From Gammaproteobacteria bacterium (GTDB lineage: Bacteria; Pseudomonadota; Gammaproteobacteria; DSM-16500), in NCBI GenBank assembly GCA_031291175.1, contig JARLJO010000045.1, forward strand, positions 62,001 through 126,000: a stretch of 64,000 nucleotides of DNA. The letters run 5' to 3'. The notes beneath the pieces were generated by a model, which saw nothing but the letters and a program-made list of their open reading frames with translations, searched no databases and was not told the origin of the DNA. This document shows, one piece after another, positions 55,205-63,538 of this stretch. The position numbers were made by a program, and so were the translations under genes. The number at the start of each line of letters is the position of its first letter. Position 1 is the first letter of the stretch.

Positions 55205-55876
55205 CTAGCCAATAGCAGGGGTATAGACCTGACTTTCTGGCTTACACTCTGATGCTTTTTGAACTAGTCTCTGGTTGATTTGTACAAGGTCTTGCTCTGC
55301 GTACTTGATCTCATCACGCAATGATTGAACCCAGATTTCGGTTTCCTCCATGCGCTTTAATCTTTCTTTGGCATCTGCGCCTCTCTTTCTCCTCGAAAGA
55401 AAGTCATCTTCACAAATTGAAAAATAGAATTTTTTGTGCAAATCATAAATCAGTAATGCATTAAATAAAGTTTTCTGTTTGCTAGCAATCAGCTGTATCG
55501 TCGCCGCTTGTGACCCAAGGAGATGATCATAAATTTCTTGCTGAATTTCTGCGGCAGATTTTTTTGAATTGATGAAGTGAATTTTTCTCTTACTCTTCTC
55601 AGAAAAACGTTTTACCTTTGGGTTGGGTTCATCTAATGGAGGCTGCGCCAAACTAGACCGCTTTACTACTGGAGTGCTTTCTTGTGCGGAGGATTTAGCG
55701 CTTTTAGGCTTAGGCGCGGCCAAGTCCAATGGCGGAAGAAAAAACACAGCCGGTTTTTTCTTCTTTTGGTAGGGAGAATTTGACGGAGACGAAAAAAAAC
55801 AAAAAGAAGGAGAACGAGAATCTGTAATAGTAGTAGCGACACTGGCATTCCCGCCGGAAGATCTTCTTGAATTCAT
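55205..55876 (-). CDS. Basic orphan protein with C-terminal coiled coil
   Basis: I do not recognise this 223-aa protein. The first 90 residues are Ser/Pro/Lys-rich (SPYQKKKKPAVFFLPP, AAPKPKSAKSSAQESTP). They are followed by a helical domain (AAEIQQEIYDHLLGSQAATIQLIASKQKTLFNALLIYDLHKKFYF) and a likely coiled coil (ERLKRMEETEIWVQSLRDEI). There is no signal peptide. AAGGAG lies 6 nt before the chosen ATG at 55876. Effector-like composition; function unknown. The 55883-56200 gap upstream shows no gene. Confidence 0.65.
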   Translation of the reverse strand: MNSRRSSGGNASVATTITDSRSPSFCFFSSPSNSPYQKKKKPAVFFLPPLDLAAPKPKSAKSSAQESTPVVKRSSLAQPPLDEPNPKVKRFSEKSKRKIHFINSKKSAAEIQQEIYDHLLGSQAATIQLIASKQKTLFNALLIYDLHKKFYFSICEDDFLSRRKRGADAKERLKRMEETEIWVQSLRDEIKYAEQDLVQINQRLVQKASECKPESQVYTPAIG

Positions 55877-56200
55877 GACCATCTCCTTACATTAAATTAC
55901 AGTCAGAGCCGTTCATCATTTTCAATTGCTGGCTGATAAAATAAACTGTTATCGATTACATTTGCTCGGCCTTAGCTGTAGCTTAACCCTTTGCTGTCGC
56001 AATGAGCAATCAAATACTATTTGACTTAAGCTATTTAGCTATCTCATGATTAACGAATACTTTACTTCCGTTTTCAATGAATAATCCTCATAAAGTGATA
56101 GAACATTGAAAAAACTGATGGTTTATGATGGGATACCTTAGATGGCACGAGGCAAAACTACCATTAGCTAATCAAATAAAAATATAAAAAGGATAATAAA

Positions 56201-57133
56201 ATGCTTAGACAAAACGAGACGAAAGAAAAAAATACTCCACAAGCAGACACTAACTACTTACCTCATATACTTGGTCCGCTAACAGGCGCATTGGGTTCAC
56301 ATATCCCCCGCGTCTGGCTAAACCGGGCCGTCTATCACACGAATTTTTTTGATGTACTGACAGAAACTAAGCAACATTGGCATCAAGGCTTAATGCTTAA
56401 TTTAGCCCGTTGTTATGCTTCGGTATTAATGCAATCCAGTGCGCGCGCTATGACACAGCACCATCTTCTACACCATGATAATAATGCTAGTAAAGCACTC
56501 GCGACATTCGCCCCGGCGCTAGCCAGCACATTTGTGGCTATCACAATCGAAACACCTTTCATTCGAGAGTCCACTCAGCAAAACACAACTCATTTATCTA
56601 GACCTATTCCTTTTACCAAATTCAACTTACCACTCACCGCATTTTATTTCTGCCGTGAATTAGGCTTTTCAAGTTATCTTTTTGGTTCCCAAGATTTACT
56701 GAACACATTGTTTATCACCGGCTATACCGCCGTCTGCCATAAAGGCATTATCTGGGAAGCAACGACAGATATGCTGCAGGCAAGCAAAGCAGGTACAACA
56801 CCTAATTTTTCACGCGATGGGATTAAATATACTCTCACGGGATTAGCTAAAGGAAACGTCTACACTCATCCCACTTGCAGAGTTCCTGTTACCAATCCTG
56901 CCAATGCTTTACAGATGTTATATAACTTATTGAGTGTCAGTTGCGGCACCAATCTTTTTTTATATCGATTTATCCATCTGAATGTTCTCAGCATGGCTTT
57001 TGAATTTGGCGGCAAAACTCTTGCACCTCAAGCTACAAATCATTTTTCATTTTGGCAAACAAGAGACGTTAAAAAACAACCATCACAAATTACGCCTGAA
57101 GAGACGAATAAGACAATCAAATATCAGAAATAA
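56201..57133 (+). CDS. Hydrophobic orphan, possibly with a mitochondrial-carrier-like fold
   Basis: This 310-aa protein has several moderately hydrophobic helices, for example YLPHILGPLTGALGSHIPRVWLNR, ASKALATFAPALASTFVAITIETPFIRES and LTAFYFCRELGFSSYLFGS. The order 'small-residue helix, then TIETPFIRES' and 'FYFCRELGFSSYLF' faintly recalls the three repeats of mitochondrial carriers. Legionella has such an effector (LncP). The P-x-D/E-x-x-R/K signature is not clean, so this is a weak inference. AAAAGGAT lies about 8 nt before the ATG. The C-terminus is polar (TPEETNKTIKYQK). Confidence 0.65.
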   Translation: MLRQNETKEKNTPQADTNYLPHILGPLTGALGSHIPRVWLNRAVYHTNFFDVLTETKQHWHQGLMLNLARCYASVLMQSSARAMTQHHLLHHDNNASKALATFAPALASTFVAITIETPFIRESTQQNTTHLSRPIPFTKFNLPLTAFYFCRELGFSSYLFGSQDLLNTLFITGYTAVCHKGIIWEATTDMLQASKAGTTPNFSRDGIKYTLTGLAKGNVYTHPTCRVPVTNPANALQMLYNLLSVSCGTNLFLYRFIHLNVLSMAFEFGGKTLAPQATNHFSFWQTRDVKKQPSQITPEETNKTIKYQK

Positions 57134-57281
57134 AGATAAAATAAATTTTTAAACAGAGAGTTATGTTAAGTCTGTCATGATGAGCTATGAAACAATAGCT
57201 AATTGATCCTGCAAAGTGCAGTATTTAGAAACATGTTATAATGTCCTATTATACTGCAAGCTTTATACCAGGAATGAATGT

Positions 57282-58124
57282 ATGAAGCCTCTTCTGATCA
57301 TCGCTTTATTTTTGCTTACCACTTTTTCCAGCATTGGCCATGCGGATCAAACAAATGCTGCTTGCCGTGTTTATACAGCCATTCAGGATGGCACCAAAAT
57401 CAATGATGTTAAAAGCATCATTCAATCAGAAAATGACTCTCAAACTCTTATTATTTTACGCGGATATCGTTGGAAATTTGATAATGGCGATGTGGCTTAT
57501 GTGGAATTTAATGATAGAGGAGAAGCAACCGGCCAATCCGATCTTCGCAGCCAAAATAAAGACATGAGCGCAACAGAAAGAGAATTTAATGACGCCTTAC
57601 TGAATCAAAGACTCACTCTCACTCATGCGAGCGGCCTCTTAGGCGATGGTGAGTTTATCGAGTATGATTTTACTGATTCATTTCCTGATGGTACTACCAT
57701 TACTGGTTTTGCTGATAAAGATGGGAATGTACTTGCCATTTCCATTAAACCCAGCTGTGGCGGCAATATCAGCAATAGTAAAAGCTTCCAATATTCCACT
57801 GACGCACCGAATAATCTTTACGAAAAAGAGGACTCAGCACCCGCTGCTAATACCAATACAAACACAGTTTCCGACAGTTATCCCGTTTTCGTGCCATTCT
57901 ATTTTGATGGACCTTACAGGCCCTACCATCATGATAGAACATTTCATTCTAAGGAAACGCCGCCCAAGGAAAATAATACCGTTAAGCAACCCAATGCCGG
58001 GCAACGTATTATGCGTCAATACAGCCCAAACATGTTTCCATCGACCGCGCCCATATTCACCGCTACTCCCAATACTTTTCCTACCAGTAGACCCGCACCG
58101 CCTTACAATGTTCCGCGACATTAA
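57282..58124 (+). CDS. Exported protein of unknown function with Pro-rich tail
   Basis: This 280-aa protein has a signal peptide (MKPLLIIALFLLTTFSSIGHA). Two short alpha/beta units follow, of the type 'D-G-x-x-I-x-D-V-K-S-I-I...Y-R-W-x-F-D-N-G-D-V-A-Y-V-E-F-N-D-R-G-E-A'. They are somewhat like the SmpA/BLIP-type fold, but I cannot assign it. A low-complexity Asn/Pro/Thr tail closes the protein (FPSTAPIFTATPNTFPTSRP). The start is the ATG at 57282; the frame is open 66 nt more upstream, but the signal peptide fixes this start. Periplasmic or secreted. Confidence 0.7.
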   Translation: MKPLLIIALFLLTTFSSIGHADQTNAACRVYTAIQDGTKINDVKSIIQSENDSQTLIILRGYRWKFDNGDVAYVEFNDRGEATGQSDLRSQNKDMSATEREFNDALLNQRLTLTHASGLLGDGEFIEYDFTDSFPDGTTITGFADKDGNVLAISIKPSCGGNISNSKSFQYSTDAPNNLYEKEDSAPAANTNTNTVSDSYPVFVPFYFDGPYRPYHHDRTFHSKETPPKENNTVKQPNAGQRIMRQYSPNMFPSTAPIFTATPNTFPTSRPAPPYNVPRH

Positions 58125-58290
58125 TTTTTACATCAAACCATAGGTTGGCCGACCATGATGAGTGATTGTTAAGCACAATTAATTTATTACGCCAAAAATA
58201 TGGCGCATGTATTGATAGCATTACCAATGCGTATTTGCATACAATAAATGAAGCCATTCTTGATTTCCTATCTTAAGGGGACCAGACCGC

Positions 58291-59415
58291 ATGTTAGGAC
58301 GCTGCTTATTAGTATCCATTATTTGCTTGTTTTATACAGGTTATGCAAACTGCGCTGACAGCATACTGTGGAAAGAAATACAAATCCCCATGACGGAAGC
58401 TGACACCAAAGGCCTTGAAGCCATTTTAGTCTGGCCGAATACACCCGGCAAACACCCTTTAGCGTTGATAAGCCATGGCTCACCACGCGCAGCCAAAGAT
58501 CGTCCGGGAATGACCGCCATCTCATACCTCCCTATCGCCATGGAATTTGCCAGACGCGGGTTTACCGCAGCGGTAGTATTACGTCGCGGATATGGGCAAT
58601 CAGGCGGCATCTGGAATGACACGTATGGCAGTTGTGATTCTCCGAAATACCTTGCTGCGGGATTATCCTCATCCAGAGATTTGCACGCGACCATTGATTA
58701 TCTCGGCACTCTAGCGCAAGTTGACACAAGCCGCATGATCGCTGTTGGCGTTTCTGCAGGTGGTTTTGCTACAGTTGCACTCACCGCTGACTCGCCACCT
58801 CCTGGTCTTGTACTCGCTATTAGCTTTGCCGGTGGCCGCGGATCGACTGCAGATAATACTGTGTGCGACGAAGACGCTCTCATTTCTGCCTTTGGTGAGC
58901 TGGGAAAAACTTCAAAAGTGCCTATGTTATGGGTATACGCGAAGAATGATCATTTCTTTAATCCTGAACTCGCTCAAAAATTATTAGAAGCGTTTAATAA
59001 AAATGGCGGCAAAGCTACCATGATCCAACCGGGGCCTTATCAAAAAGAAGGTCACTTTTTATTTTCAACAACAGGCATTCCCATTTGGACACCACTCGTT
59101 GATACTTTTTTAGCGAACCATGGTATAGCATTAACAAAAACTTTGTTGCCCTTACCACAACCAAAAAATTTACCCGCCCCTCCTAACTTATCATCCCATG
59201 GCAAAAGCGACTTCGCTGCCTATCTTCGTAGCCCTCCACACAAAGCATTTGCCACAGCAGTTGATGGCTCTTACGGATGGCGATCAGGCCGCCGTTCGGC
59301 AGATAATGCAAAAGTGGAAGCGGTTGATACCTGCGAGTCACAAGGCACCAAAGATTGTACTTTGTATGCCGTGGATGAAGCGCTGGTGAAAAAACCAGAC
59401 CCAGATGCGCTGTAA
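58291..59415 (+). CDS. Secreted alpha/beta hydrolase (dienelactone hydrolase/prolyl oligopeptidase-like)
   Basis: This 374-aa protein has a signal peptide (MLGRCLLVSIICLFYTGYANC). The oxyanion/core strand is LALISHGSPRAAKDRPG. The nucleophile elbow is AVGVSAGGFATVAL (G-x-S-x-G, about residue 154), the Asp is near WVYAKNDHFFNPELA, and the His is in KEGHFLFSTTG. The triad appears complete. The C-terminal 90 residues (SDFAAYLRSPPHKAFATAVDGSYGWRSGRRS, then CESQGTKDCTLYAVDEAL) are a separate Cys-containing module. The substrate is unknown; it may be an ester or peptide outside the cytoplasm. Confidence 0.88.
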   Translation: MLGRCLLVSIICLFYTGYANCADSILWKEIQIPMTEADTKGLEAILVWPNTPGKHPLALISHGSPRAAKDRPGMTAISYLPIAMEFARRGFTAAVVLRRGYGQSGGIWNDTYGSCDSPKYLAAGLSSSRDLHATIDYLGTLAQVDTSRMIAVGVSAGGFATVALTADSPPPGLVLAISFAGGRGSTADNTVCDEDALISAFGELGKTSKVPMLWVYAKNDHFFNPELAQKLLEAFNKNGGKATMIQPGPYQKEGHFLFSTTGIPIWTPLVDTFLANHGIALTKTLLPLPQPKNLPAPPNLSSHGKSDFAAYLRSPPHKAFATAVDGSYGWRSGRRSADNAKVEAVDTCESQGTKDCTLYAVDEALVKKPDPDAL

Positions 59416-59801
59416 TGATAAAATTTGGTAGCGCGGACTAAGACCCCCACGCTTTTTGTGGGGGTTGTGTCCGCGAAACCCTGTCCATTTACTCTCTTCA
59501 TTTGAATATTAATTGTTGCTTAGCTAAATATTAATGACCCCATCCAGCTTTGTTCTCGTTTGATTTTTAATTCAGCATGGAGTGTTCTTTCTTGCTTTAA
59601 AAGATTCAAAGCAACCTGTTTTATTGCGGTAAAATTTCTAGCTGCATTTCCTTTTCTCACACGACAATCATCTTCGCGAAGAAAAAAATATAACAAGCAC
59701 GCTTCTGGAGTTACATCTTCGAAATGAACATGAGCAGGGTTTCGCGGACACAACCCCCACAAAAAGCGTGGGGGTCTTAGTCCGTGCTACGCCTTATCAT
59801 T
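59415..59801. mobile_element. Remnant of an ISAs1-family element between 56-bp inverted repeats
   Basis: Arms at 59428-59483 and 59735-59790 are inverted copies of 56 bp with one mismatch. Each contains a CCCCCAC/GTGGGGG hairpin. Between them only the C-terminal piece of a transposase remains. The 59416-60028 gap contains this element and no intact gene. Confidence 0.8.
59520..59762 (-). pseudogene. C-terminal fragment of an ISAs1-type transposase
   Basis: The minus-strand frame encodes FLREDDCRVRKGNAARNF followed by TAIKQVALNLLKQERTL and KIKREQSWMG. This is the closing part of ISAs1/H-repeat transposases ('EDDCRIRKGNAAENF...LRHIALNLLKQEKT'). The catalytic DDE core is missing and the frame starts in the inverted repeat, so it cannot be functional. 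Confidence 0.75.
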
Positions 59802-60028
59802 GTTAAAAGTTGAGCTCTATTGCACTAAACCAACAGGCGGCGCGCGACTCGCTGGTATCGGAATTTGATTGTCCTGAGTCATATGTCAATGCGAGAGTGT
59901 TTTATTGATTACCACCGGATCATCGAGGAAAGAACCCTTTTTAAAAATAGCGATAGTATAAATAGTGGACACATCATCACTGTTAATTTAAAATAACGCC
60001 AAATCAATTCTAAAAACAAGGCGAACAT

Positions 60029-61627
60029 ATGGCTGCATCACGAGAAAATCTCACTAAATTTCCCCGATATCTTAAAAGTAATTTTGGTGCTGAAGCCAGT
60101 GATTTCAGTTTTCAAAAAGCTGAAGATGCTAATTTTTTTAATAAAGTGTTTGAATTTAATCAATTTATTGAACAGCTTGATGCACTTGCCTATGCGGAAG
60201 CGCACTTTTTACCGCGAGATATTAGTAAGTTAAACGTGACGGATTTGTTAAATTTTGCAAAAAATATTAATCGCATTGCTGCGCGTTCACTTTCTTTAGG
60301 TAAGCAATTTTATCATCCTGCAGGCGAATTCAGTGCTTTGCAAATGTGTACGCTGCAAGAAACAGGTATCCCTGACGTTGACTTTGAGCATGGCGAAGAA
60401 TTTTCTGAACACAATTATCAAATATTAAAAATGACACATGGCGAAAAAGTAGCGACGGATTACAAGAATTTTTTCCCGCTTAGACTTGAAAAAATGATGC
60501 AAAAGGCACGAGAGCTTTCTGCAATACTGTCTCCAGATTATGCTATCCGATATGCTGGCAGAGTTTATAAACAGTTAGGTTTAGATAAAACTGATGAACT
60601 GAAAGCATACCAGTTGGTAAACGGTATGAGGATGGATCCCGATGAAATTGAGCCCTCGATGCAAAAAACATATGCCATTTTCTTATCGATGATAAAAGAA
60701 AATAAAAATCCGTTAGAGTGTGCTGCGTATTTGTTGTATCGACATGCTACCGTTCATCCCTTTGTTTTTGCGAACAAGCGTTCCGCACGTATTATTGTCA
60801 ATACACTTTTAATGATGCTAGGTTGCCGTCCGCTTATTATACCGCGTGAAATATCTGCCGCTGTTCAAGAGAGCACAGATCAAAATTTGCTACCTGTGAT
60901 AAAGCTTTTAAAAATAGCACAATCTTCAACATCCGCCTTAGCATACGATATACTCTTTAATGATACGATTATTCCCAATGTACCATTTCTACTTTCTTTA
61001 TGTGAGCGTGAGTTTGAAGATGTAACATTAGTACGCTTCAAGCATGCATATCATCTTTTACCCGTCCAAGTCTCTGACGCTTATGCTTTAGAGCAATATC
61101 CTGCTTTTCGATTTTTTACCGGAATAAATGGTGCTGAAGTAGTATCGCCCTTTTTTGAGGAAAAACGTAAAAAATATAATGCAATTGTTGTGAATGGTGA
61201 TGTTTGTTTTGCTCATGCTAAAAGATTACAACAAATAAACCCTCAGGTAGCTTATTACTTAGCACATTGTGCTTTAGATTTTTTTGAAAATGATAAATCT
61301 CATGTTGAGGAAGCGAAGCTTTGTCGTCATTTGATTGATAAAATAAGCAGTAATATTCAATCTATATCGGGCTCAGTAAAAAAGGACAAAGAACCCCATA
61401 TTGTCGTAAAACATAGTAACACTAAGAAGGTTCAAGGTTATGTGAGCGAGCTAAAAGAGTTACTTGGCAGCAGTATAGTGAAAAGCTATAGCAATCAGTT
61501 GATGTTCTCTGCTTCCTGGTCAAAGCAATTGAAGCGAGAAGCCGCTATTTCACTGGCAGAGGAATTGCAGTTAAGTGAGGAAGATCAGAGAAAATTAATT
61601 GTGCCATGGATGCAAGGTAAACGTTAA
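60029..61627 (+). CDS. Fic/Doc-fold protein, effector-like
   Basis: In this 532-aa protein the motif HPFVFANKRSAR (residues 243-254) has the catalytic His but ANKR in place of GNGR, as in Doc-type Fic proteins. Doc proteins phosphorylate their target (for example EF-Tu) and do not AMPylate it. The preceding helices (MQKTYAIFLSMIKENKNPLECAAYLLYRHATV) fit the Fic core. There is no inhibitory S-x-x-x-E-G motif nearby and no antitoxin gene. A long N-terminal part (240 residues) and a C-terminal helical part (from about 290) have no known family and end in a basic tail. This size and layout look more like a secreted effector than a toxin-antitoxin toxin. AAGGCGA lies upstream of the ATG. Confidence 0.75.
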   Translation: MAASRENLTKFPRYLKSNFGAEASDFSFQKAEDANFFNKVFEFNQFIEQLDALAYAEAHFLPRDISKLNVTDLLNFAKNINRIAARSLSLGKQFYHPAGEFSALQMCTLQETGIPDVDFEHGEEFSEHNYQILKMTHGEKVATDYKNFFPLRLEKMMQKARELSAILSPDYAIRYAGRVYKQLGLDKTDELKAYQLVNGMRMDPDEIEPSMQKTYAIFLSMIKENKNPLECAAYLLYRHATVHPFVFANKRSARIIVNTLLMMLGCRPLIIPREISAAVQESTDQNLLPVIKLLKIAQSSTSALAYDILFNDTIIPNVPFLLSLCEREFEDVTLVRFKHAYHLLPVQVSDAYALEQYPAFRFFTGINGAEVVSPFFEEKRKKYNAIVVNGDVCFAHAKRLQQINPQVAYYLAHCALDFFENDKSHVEEAKLCRHLIDKISSNIQSISGSVKKDKEPHIVVKHSNTKKVQGYVSELKELLGSSIVKSYSNQLMFSASWSKQLKREAAISLAEELQLSEEDQRKLIVPWMQGKR

Positions 61628-61659
61628 GCATTTGCACCCAACCCCCACAGAAAACCCCA

Positions 61660-61745
61660 ACGTTTCGTGGCTTGTCCACGGGGTATCCAGCGATTGACAG
61701 CTGGTTTGAGAGTTTTCTGGATGCCGTGGACAAGCCACGGTACGT
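61660..61745. repeat. BIME-like pair of REP palindromes, second locus
   Basis: Units at 61660-61689 and 61716-61745 face each other. They share the CCGTGG/CCACGG stem and the spacer CAGCGATTGA with the pair at 34097-34182. Confidence 0.8.
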
Positions 61746-61816
61746 AGGGGTTTGAGAACGCACGCAGGGGTTTAGAACGTACGTTGGGGCTTGAGAACGT
61801 ACGTAGGGGTTGAAGC
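61741..61816. repeat. Short tandem repeat of about 20 bp, four degenerate copies
   Basis: The unit ACGTAGGGGTTTGAGAAC and variants (ACGCAGGGGTTTAGAAC, ACGTTGGGGCTTGAGAAC) directly continue the tail of the second REP unit. It fills the space up to the OsmC-family gene. The same 'ACGTAG + tandem units' order occurs at 41058. Confidence 0.7.
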
Positions 61817-61827
61817 GATTTCTCGAT

Positions 61828-62253
61828 TTATTGGATTAAACTGGTTTCGATTTCAATTTTTGAAGTCAAGGTACGATGCACCGGGCATTTATTCGCTATT
61901 TCTAATAATTTAGCGCGCTGTTCATCTGTTAAATTGCCACGCAATTCAATTTTTCTATCAATGTGATCTATTTTAGCTGAGGGATTTTCACAATCAACAC
62001 AATCCTTGGCGTGAATTTTTTCATAATTAAGCGTAACGTGAATAGAATCGAGTGGGATCTTTTTAAAATCTGCGTACATTCGCACGGTCATGGATGTACA
62101 TGTCCCTAAGGCTGCTAACAAAAAATCATAGGGAGACGGCCCAGTATCATTACCGCCGTTTGCTATCGGCTCATCGCCTAGAAGAACATGACTTCCTATT
62201 CTAATTTCTTGTGATAGCTTGCCTTTTCCCGCTTCGCCAACGGTAATTTCCAT
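61828..62253 (-). CDS. OsmC-family protein
   Basis: This 141-aa protein belongs to the OsmC/Ohr peroxiredoxin superfamily. The two redox Cys positions are in GTCTSMTVRMYADFK (about residue 52) and ANKCPVHRTLTSK (about residue 122). It also has GGNDTGPSPYDFLLAALG, the usual YhfA/OsmC-like start of the core helix. It probably reduces organic hydroperoxides or binds small thiol-reactive compounds in the cytoplasm. The extra CVDC motif near residue 75 is not part of the canonical active site. Confidence 0.9.
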   Translation of the reverse strand: MEITVGEAGKGKLSQEIRIGSHVLLGDEPIANGGNDTGPSPYDFLLAALGTCTSMTVRMYADFKKIPLDSIHVTLNYEKIHAKDCVDCENPSAKIDHIDRKIELRGNLTDEQRAKLLEIANKCPVHRTLTSKIEIETSLIQ

Positions 62254-62347
62254 AACTGGCCTCGTAAGAATGTAACAAGATTTTAAATAGATGAATACCG
62301 CCCAACGATGCGCGTCCGTCGAGCGGTCATTGTGTTCTCACCGTTAT

Positions 62348-63271
62348 TTATTCATACTCATTTTCGTTTTCAAAATGGCTACTGGTTTTTTCAGTCAGCG
62401 AACCTACATAAATTGCATTCATTTGATCGAATGCCTCTTCATAGTTCAGCATGTCATTCCAGATATTTTCTAACAGAGCGTATAACTTAATCTCATAATC
62501 ACTCTTTTGGGCTGTAGAAATAAAGGTATTTTTAGGTAAGAATGCGGGGTCTTTTTTCATACCATATTCAATGATGGCGTCAAACTTAGATAAGACGTCT
62601 CTATAATGCTGATTGTATTCATCTAAAATCCTATCTATTGTTTCGTAGCTCCCTAAACCACTTCTGTCACTACGACGCAGATTGACAATCAACTCTATCA
62701 AATGCAGTAATTTTTCTTTTTGTTCTTCTGTGTAATTATTTTTGGGTTTGTTAACGACTTTCACCTTAGGCGCTGTCTTCTGCTTTGATACCACTTTGGA
62801 CTTAGACTTTGTTGTCGATTTTGCTTTTGATTTTAATTTAGGTTTTGTAGCAGTTTTCGATTTCACCTTCAATTTGGATTTGGTTTTGGTTTTAACTTTT
62901 GCTTTCACTTTAGCCTTAGATTTAACTTTCGATACAACTTTAGCTTTGGTCTTAGCTTTAATCTTTATTTTCGTTTTTGACTTTAGCTTAGCTTTAGGCT
63001 TTTGTTTGGCTTTTGCTTTCAACTTGGTTTTAGGTTTGACCTTAGCTTTTGCCTTGAGCTTTGCTTTTGGCTTTGCTTTTGGCTTTGCTTTTGGCTTTGC
63101 TTTTGGCTTTGCTTTTGGCTTTGCTTTTGGCTTTGCTTTTGCCTTGAGCTTTAAAACCGTTTTTGCTTTGGATTTTAATTTTGTTTTAGCTTTAGTTTTA
63201 GGCTTCGCTTTGACTTTGGATTTTAATTTTGTTTTTGTTTTTGATTTAGTCTTTGCCTTTAACGCTTTCAT
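62348..63271 (-). CDS. Histone H1-like Lys/Ala/Pro-rich protein with C-terminal globular domain
   Basis: The first 185 or so residues of this 307-aa protein consist almost entirely of K, A, P, T, S, V and L in K-x-K-x patterns, including a run of exact KPKA repeats (residues 45-70). This is very like the C-terminal tail of histone H1 and bacterial H1-like proteins. A distinct acidic/helical domain follows from about residue 190 (YTEEQKEKLLHLIELIVNLRRSDRSG, then DYEIKLYALLENIWNDMLNYEEAFDQM). It may compact DNA in the bacterium, as Hc1-like proteins do in Coxiella and Chlamydia, or act in a host nucleus. AGGGGG lies about 7 nt before the ATG. Confidence 0.85.
   Translation of the reverse strand: MKALKAKTKSKTKTKLKSKVKAKPKTKAKTKLKSKAKTVLKLKAKAKPKAKPKAKPKAKPKAKPKAKPKAKLKAKAKVKPKTKLKAKAKQKPKAKLKSKTKIKIKAKTKAKVVSKVKSKAKVKAKVKTKTKSKLKVKSKTATKPKLKSKAKSTTKSKSKVVSKQKTAPKVKVVNKPKNNYTEEQKEKLLHLIELIVNLRRSDRSGLGSYETIDRILDEYNQHYRDVLSKFDAIIEYGMKKDPAFLPKNTFISTAQKSDYEIKLYALLENIWNDMLNYEEAFDQMNAIYVGSLTEKTSSHFENENEYE
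63061..63140 (-). repeat. 12-bp tandem repeat coding KPKA in the histone-like gene
   Basis: About six exact copies of GGCTTTGCTTTT (plus-strand reading) encode Lys-Pro-Lys-Ala. The exactness suggests recent slippage and probable length variation between strains. Confidence 0.85.
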
Positions 63272-63538
63272 ATAAACCCCCTAAACTGGCCTGTTATGAA
63301 TGTTATGAGATTATTATATCATTTTTCATAAATGATAAAGCAAAATACAACAACTCATACGACAGGCTTGTTTAAGAAAATAAAAAATGACTGATGGAAA
63401 TCACAGCGAAGAAAAATGAAATATAACTAATATTTCAATCAGTTAAAAACAATAATTTTTTTGTTTAAGCAAAAAATTCATCGCTTATTAAAAGGTTTTT
63501 AATAAAACAAAATAAAAGCCGTAAAGAAGCAAAATCAT

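Noticed and set aside
60029-61627. phd-doc toxin-antitoxin locus
   Set aside because: The protein is far larger than Doc (about 126 aa), and no small antitoxin gene precedes it.
62742-63275. 177-codon plus-strand frame rich in Phe, Leu, Ala, resembling a membrane protein
   Set aside because: It is the antisense of the Lys/Ala/Pro-rich histone-like gene. The hydrophobicity follows from complementing Lys codons.
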